From NCBI GenBank assembly GCA_001824645.1, contig MHYD01000082.1:379-8108 (forward strand): 7,730 nt of DNA, read 5' to 3'. How positions within the stretch are numbered: position 1 is the first letter of the stretch; every line of letters begins with the position of its first letter. Made by a program: the position numbers and the translations under genes. Origin of the DNA: Planctomycetes bacterium RBG_13_46_10. Lineage in GTDB: Bacteria; Planctomycetota; Phycisphaerae; Sedimentisphaerales; Anaerobacaceae. This document shows, piece after piece, positions 5,700-7,730 of this stretch. The notes beneath the pieces were generated by a model, which did not search any database, was not told where the DNA came from, and saw only the letters and a program-made list of their open reading frames with translations.

Positions 5700-5907
5700 T
5701 TATCACTTTGAGGAGGTTTTTGAGAAGTTTTTCGCTGGTTAATTTCATTTTAAGCAGGTCAAGTTTGGTCACACTGATTAGAGTCATCTGTGAAATATTT
5801 CCCGCCAAATACACTTTGCAGTAATATTTCAGATGTTGGGTAATCAAATTAAAATCATTTTCTTGTTCAACGATTTTGGTAACTAATGTTTTTGGCATTT
5901 TATTCAC
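5674..5907 (-). CDS. Hypothetical small protein (77 aa)
   Basis: This is the first gene of the leftward chain after the short gap at 5908-5991. The sequence is rich in Lys, Leu and Ile (KLDLLKMKLTSEKLLKNLL) and probably helical; no domain is recognised. The start may be GTG 5907 or ATG 5898; no clear ribosome site decides between them. Its end overlaps the next gene's start by 26 bases. A small regulatory or scaffold role cannot be told apart from a chance frame, though the chain position favours a real gene. Confidence 0.5.
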   Translation of the reverse strand: MNKMPKTLVTKIVEQENDFNLITQHLKYYCKVYLAGNISQMTLISVTKLDLLKMKLTSEKLLKNLLKVINGKTGNIY

Positions 5908-5991
5908 AGGGATATATTCGACCGGATAGACCCAAAAGGATTAGGAAATTTACAAAAAATCTAATAACCATCTATAAAGTTAGTTAGATAC
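5908..5991. promoter_or_regulatory. AT-rich gap with inverted repeat at the end of the LuxR-type gene
   Basis: This 84-base gap separates the LuxR-type gene from the long leftward operon. AAGTTA (5977-5982) and TAACTT (5993-5998) form a 6-bp inverted repeat with a 10-base spacer that covers the LuxR-type stop codon at 5992-5994. It could be an operator for the HTH protein or a weak transcription end. No convincing -35/-10 pair is seen in the rest. Confidence 0.3.
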
Positions 5992-6282
5992 TTAACTTAC
6001 ATCGCTTAAAAAATTCAATAAAAGCATAATTTTATTATTGACCCCCACTCTGCGATATAAATTACGGACATACAATTTTGCGGTATTTAACGACAACCCC
6101 AAACTATTGGATATTTGTTTGTTATTAGAACCGGAACATATACAAATTGCGACCTGCAATTCACGAGGAGATAAATGATACTTATGCTGCAAAAAAGACC
6201 AGTTTTGAGGTGATAATGGACATTTCCCGGGCCAGCGCATTGACCCACTTTTGATTTCACAATCTTGTTTTTTAGAATTCAT
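5992..6282 (-). CDS. LuxR/GerE-type HTH transcription regulator, HTH domain only
   Basis: The 96-residue protein carries a complete LuxR-type DNA-binding domain: LSPRELQVAICICSGSNNKQ then ISNSLGLSLNTAKLYVRNLY (37-76) and a closing RRVGVNNKIMLLLNFL. The first 36 residues are polar and hold no receiver or autoinducer-binding domain, so it is a stand-alone regulator. Such proteins bind as dimers to inverted repeats. It stands at the upstream end of the phage-like block and is a good candidate for its switch. The ATG at 6282 lacks a clear Shine-Dalgarno site. Confidence 0.8.
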   Translation of the reverse strand: MNSKKQDCEIKSGSMRWPGKCPLSPQNWSFLQHKYHLSPRELQVAICICSGSNNKQISNSLGLSLNTAKLYVRNLYRRVGVNNKIMLLLNFLSDVS

Positions 6283-6330
6283 TTACTCATTTTAATCGAA
6301 ACGAAATCGAAAGAAAAGAAAGAAATTACT

Positions 6331-6401
6331 CGAATTCGAATTCGAAGATCATCTTACTAACCCTTCGACTACGTTACGAACTCGAATACGTATTCGAATT
6401 C
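6331..6401. repeat. Cluster of perfect CGAATTCG-type palindromes
   Basis: CGAATTCGAATTCG (6331-6344) and CGAATACGTATTCG (6383-6396) are perfect 14-bp palindromes, with AAGATCATCTT (6345-6355) between them. The tract 6283-6400 is built of short CGAAT/ATCGA words and has no supported gene on either strand. It lies between the phage-like block and the broken glycosidase-like gene. Confidence 0.65.
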
Positions 6402-6711
6402 GTTAGCAAATCCCGTGCCAAGAACAGTGAAGTAGGGCTGAAAACAACGGTCCTCACCGCCCGTGATAAGCGGATTAGGCAGATTTGGTTCTCGCTTCGA
6501 TTGAAAAGAGAGATTGCTTCGCTGCGCTCGCAATGACAAAAGCTGGTTGACCTGTCTGATGACGTTCTCGCTTTCTCCTATCAAGTAATCGTCCAACAAC
6601 AGTTGTACACCCTGGCAGGAGTGCGGTATGTCGCCGCTGGTATTTGCCTGCGTCGAGGCAACATCGGCGTTGAGGGCCTTGGAGCCGAAGAAGCCGTGAC
6701 TCAAAGCCCAG
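6369..6711 (-). pseudogene. Broken secreted glycosidase-like gene (DDYLI family) interrupted by repeats
   Basis: The minus frame reads SHGFFGSKALNADVASTQAN, then CQGVQLLLDDYLIGESENVI and RQVNQ. A stretch coded by a dispersed repeat follows (about 6500-6540), then PNLPNPLITGGEDRCFQPYF and TVLG. The LLLDDYLI...VNQP and ED..FQPYFTVL blocks resemble the N-terminal blade of secreted beta-propeller glycosidase-like proteins (GH32/GH43-like, from memory). The frame is kept across the repeat. The N-terminus (signal peptide) is replaced by the repeat pair at 6712-6848, and the C-terminus is lost after TVLG, where sequence built from the palindrome cluster takes over and stops at 6369-6371. Confidence 0.5.
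6510..6537. repeat. Dispersed CATTGCGAGC-type palindromic repeat
   Basis: On the minus strand this reads GTCATTGCGAGCGCAGCGAA and on to GCAATCTC. It is the well-known short dispersed repeat with inverted ends ATTGC/GCAAT seen in many genomes, giving SLRAQRSNLS or VIASAAKQS when translated. Here it lies in frame inside the glycosidase-like relic. Confidence 0.75.
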
Positions 6712-6759
6712 TCCCATTGGGGACACCTCCCACTGGGGACACCCAACGGTGAAATGGTG
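6712..6759. repeat. 48-bp CCCAYTGGG/CACC-GGTG repeat, copy 1
   Basis: The unit consists of TCCCATTGGGGACACC, TCCCACTGGGGACACC and CAACGGTGAAATGGTG. It contains self-complementary CCCA-TGGG and CACC-CAAC-GGTG modules. It differs by one base from copy 2. Confidence 0.85.
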
Positions 6760-6800
6760 GAGAGTATCACGCATAAGACACAGGTCTGAGGGGTGGTTTG

Positions 6801-6848
6801 TCCCACTGGGGACACCTCCCACTGGGGACACCCAACGGTGAAATGGTG
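6801..6848. repeat. 48-bp CCCAYTGGG/CACC-GGTG repeat, copy 2
   Basis: Same orientation as copy 1, starting 89 bases after it, with a single difference (CCCACTGGG in place of CCCATTGGG). The 41 bases between the copies are not repeated elsewhere in the window. Frames read through these units give CPQWEVSP-like peptides that are not genuine protein. Confidence 0.85.
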
Positions 6849-6877
6849 CATAACAGGCCCTTTCTTTGCTTGAGCTA

Positions 6878-7030
6878 TGAACGTTGAACATCGAACTTCG
6901 AACTTTGAACTTTGAACATTGGATGTTGTCCGTAAGGACTCCATAGGAGAACATCGAACATTGAACATTGAACGTTGTCCGTAAGGACTCCATAGGAGAA
7001 CATTGAACATTGAACGTTGTCCATAAGGAC
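6878..7030. repeat. GAACATT heptad array with interspersed GTCC-GTAA-GGAC hairpins
   Basis: A 7-base unit (GAACATT, GAACTTT, GAACGTT and similar) repeats at 6878-6925 and again in shorter runs near 6949-6974 and 6998-7016. Between them come GTCCGTAAGGACTCCATAGG units starting at 6928 and 6977, and a variant at 7019 with loop ATAA. The spacing between units is 49 and then 42 bases, which differ by one heptad. Each long unit holds two mini-hairpins, GTCC-GTAA-GGAC and TCC-ATA-GGA. The 6849-6877 stretch before it holds nothing recognisable. Frames through the array yield MFNVQCSMF-like peptides that I do not regard as genes. Confidence 0.88.
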
Positions 7031-7050
7031 TCTTTCGGAGGATGCCTTAC

Positions 7051-7075
7051 TCCCATTGGGGACACCAAATGGTGG
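7051..7075. repeat. 25-bp repeat module, intergenic copy
   Basis: CCCATTGGG followed by CACCAAATGGTG. The same 25 bases occur exactly, in inverted orientation, at 224-248 inside the beta-helix gene. CACC-AAAT-GGTG (7063-7074) is a perfect hairpin. Confidence 0.9.
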
Positions 7076-7120
7076 GAATACGCTTCGCAACTGCCGGTGC
7101 AGCTCAACTCGTGGTCGCTT

Positions 7121-7166
7121 TCTCCTATGGAGTCCATACTCCCGTAAGGGACGCCTTACGGCGGGA
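7121..7166. repeat. GTAA-loop hairpin cluster at the molybdoenzyme 3' end
   Basis: TCTCCTATGGAGTCC (7121-7135) is the reverse complement of the ACTCCATAGGAGA part of the array at 6939-6997. TCCC-GTAA-GGGA (7140-7151) and CGCC-TTAC-GGCG (7152-7163, GTAA on the other strand) follow directly. The cluster supplies the last codons and the stop of the molybdoenzyme gene. Confidence 0.8.
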
Positions 7167-7730
7167 CTTTATGCGCTCCGGCGTCACAGGCAACTGAAGC
7201 ACTCTGACTCCTGTCGCATCATAAACAGCGTTGGCAATAACAGCCCCCATACAAATAATGGCGGGCTCTCCGCCCCCCTGAGGAGATATGTCTTCTGCCT
7301 TTATGAGCACCGGTTCGATTTCCGGCACCCAGGAAAAACGCGGAAGCTCGTATGTATCGAAGTTCAAGTCGAGGACCTTTCCGCCTTTGAAATGAATGCC
7401 TTCGGACAGGGCATATCCCAATCCCATCGTGATACAACCTTCCATTTGCAACCTCGCTCCTTCGGGATTGATTATTATGCCCATCTCCTGAGCACTTACC
7501 ACTCGCTTTACCTGAACGTGCCCTTTTTCTTTATCAACTTCGACCTGGGCAATAATGGCCACGTAGGTCCCCGAATCGGTTCCACACGCAACACCAAAAC
7601 CGCGTCCGCTTGGGGTCTTTGACTGCTTCCAGCCGGATTTCTCAGCCGCAGCTTTGAGAACCCTTATCATTCTCTCGTCGCGCAGATTGTTCAGGCGAAA
7701 CTCCACCGGGTCAACCTTTGCCCTGGAAGC
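7125..7730 (-). CDS. Xanthine dehydrogenase/aldehyde oxidase family molybdopterin-binding subunit, C-terminal part
   Basis: The visible 201 codons are the C-terminal part of the large Mo-binding subunit of the xanthine oxidase family (hydroxylation of purines, aldehydes or other heterocycles). Diagnostic blocks are KVDPVEFRLNNL, GRGFGVACGTDSGTYVA, VSAQEMGIIINPEGARLQME, GCITMGLGYALSEGI, GGGEPAIICMGAVIANAVYD and RVLQLPVTPERIK. The Glu of GGGEP (codon at 7266-7268) is the family's catalytic base. The frame is open to base 7730, so the gene continues upstream; the GTG at 7706 is not its start. The normal protein end would lie at or just after PERIK; here 13 further residues (SRRKASLTGVWTP) come from the palindromic repeat cluster, which also supplies the TAG stop. 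Confidence 0.92.
   Translation of the reverse strand, partial: ASRAKVDPVEFRLNNLRDERMIRVLKAAAEKSGWKQSKTPSGRGFGVACGTDSGTYVAIIAQVEVDKEKGHVQVKRVVSAQEMGIIINPEGARLQMEGCITMGLGYALSEGIHFKGGKVLDLNFDTYELPRFSWVPEIEPVLIKAEDISPQGGGEPAIICMGAVIANAVYDATGVRVLQLPVTPERIKSRRKASLTGVWTP

Noticed and set aside
643..6408. GTTAGCA at 643-649 and 6402-6408 as possible attachment-site direct repeats.
   Set aside because: Only seven bases match; such a match between two roughly 100-base edges is expected by chance, and no integrase or tRNA gene supports it.
6878..7075. CRISPR array.
   Set aside because: Units are hairpins and heptads with repeated, not unique, spacers, irregular spacing and no cas gene.
6475..7137. Long minus-strand frames rich in MFNVQCS, CPQWEVSP and similar peptides.
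   Set aside because: They are translations of heptad and palindromic repeats, open in several frames at once because the units lack stops.
7017..7622. A 201-codon plus-strand frame.
   Set aside because: It is antisense to the clearly recognised molybdoenzyme gene and starts inside the repeat array; no protein family resemblance.

Overview
The window looks like part of a bacterial chromosome in which a small, AT-rich phage-derived block (about 656-6282, all genes on the minus strand) lies between more GC-rich, repeat-laden host DNA. The flanking genes are a secreted parallel beta-helix polysaccharide lyase/hydrolase, a xanthine dehydrogenase-type molybdoenzyme, and a relic of a DDYLI-type secreted glycosidase-like protein. 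Together with the dense palindromic and heptad repeats, they would fit an anaerobic, polysaccharide-degrading bacterium such as a member of the Planctomycetota. That host assignment is inference from gene style only; no marker gene is present.

Layout. 1-404: start of the beta-helix gene (minus, runs off the left edge), with its own good sigma70-type promoter at 462-490. 476-652: relic of a DDE/rve transposase on the plus strand. 656-6282: phage-like block. In transcription order (right to left) it holds a LuxR-type HTH protein; two small unknown proteins; an HNH-AP2 endonuclease; a sigma region 4-like HTH protein; the small terminase; a large terminase reduced to its ATPase half; an unknown beta-rich protein; a tight chain of tiny genes (holin-like, basic peptide, one-helix membrane peptide, two Cys-rich proteins); an orphan DnaB N-terminal domain; an unknown protein with phage structural style; and a truncated second HNH protein. 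6283-7190: repeat-rich host DNA containing a broken glycosidase-like gene. 7125-7730: C-terminal part of the molybdoenzyme subunit, running off the right edge.

How the parts fit. The phage block has DNA packaging, regulation, a possible lysis gene and a possible replication-helicase modifier, but no portal, capsid, tail, endolysin or integrase gene. The large terminase ends at an A10 tract, where a different reading frame resembling a natural protein C-terminus takes over. The block therefore looks either like a deleted prophage remnant or like a compact satellite that borrows virion parts. The many tight stop/start overlaps (ATGA, TAATG) and small intact genes between 871 and 2345 argue that at least this segment is not yet badly decayed.

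The second theme is the repeats. Short palindromic modules (hairpins with a GTAA loop and varying stems, CACC/GGTG hairpins, CCCAYTGGG units, a CATTGCGAGC-type repeat, and a GAACATT heptad array) occur both between genes and in frame inside the coding sequence of three host genes. This recalls the in-frame palindromic elements described in Rickettsia.
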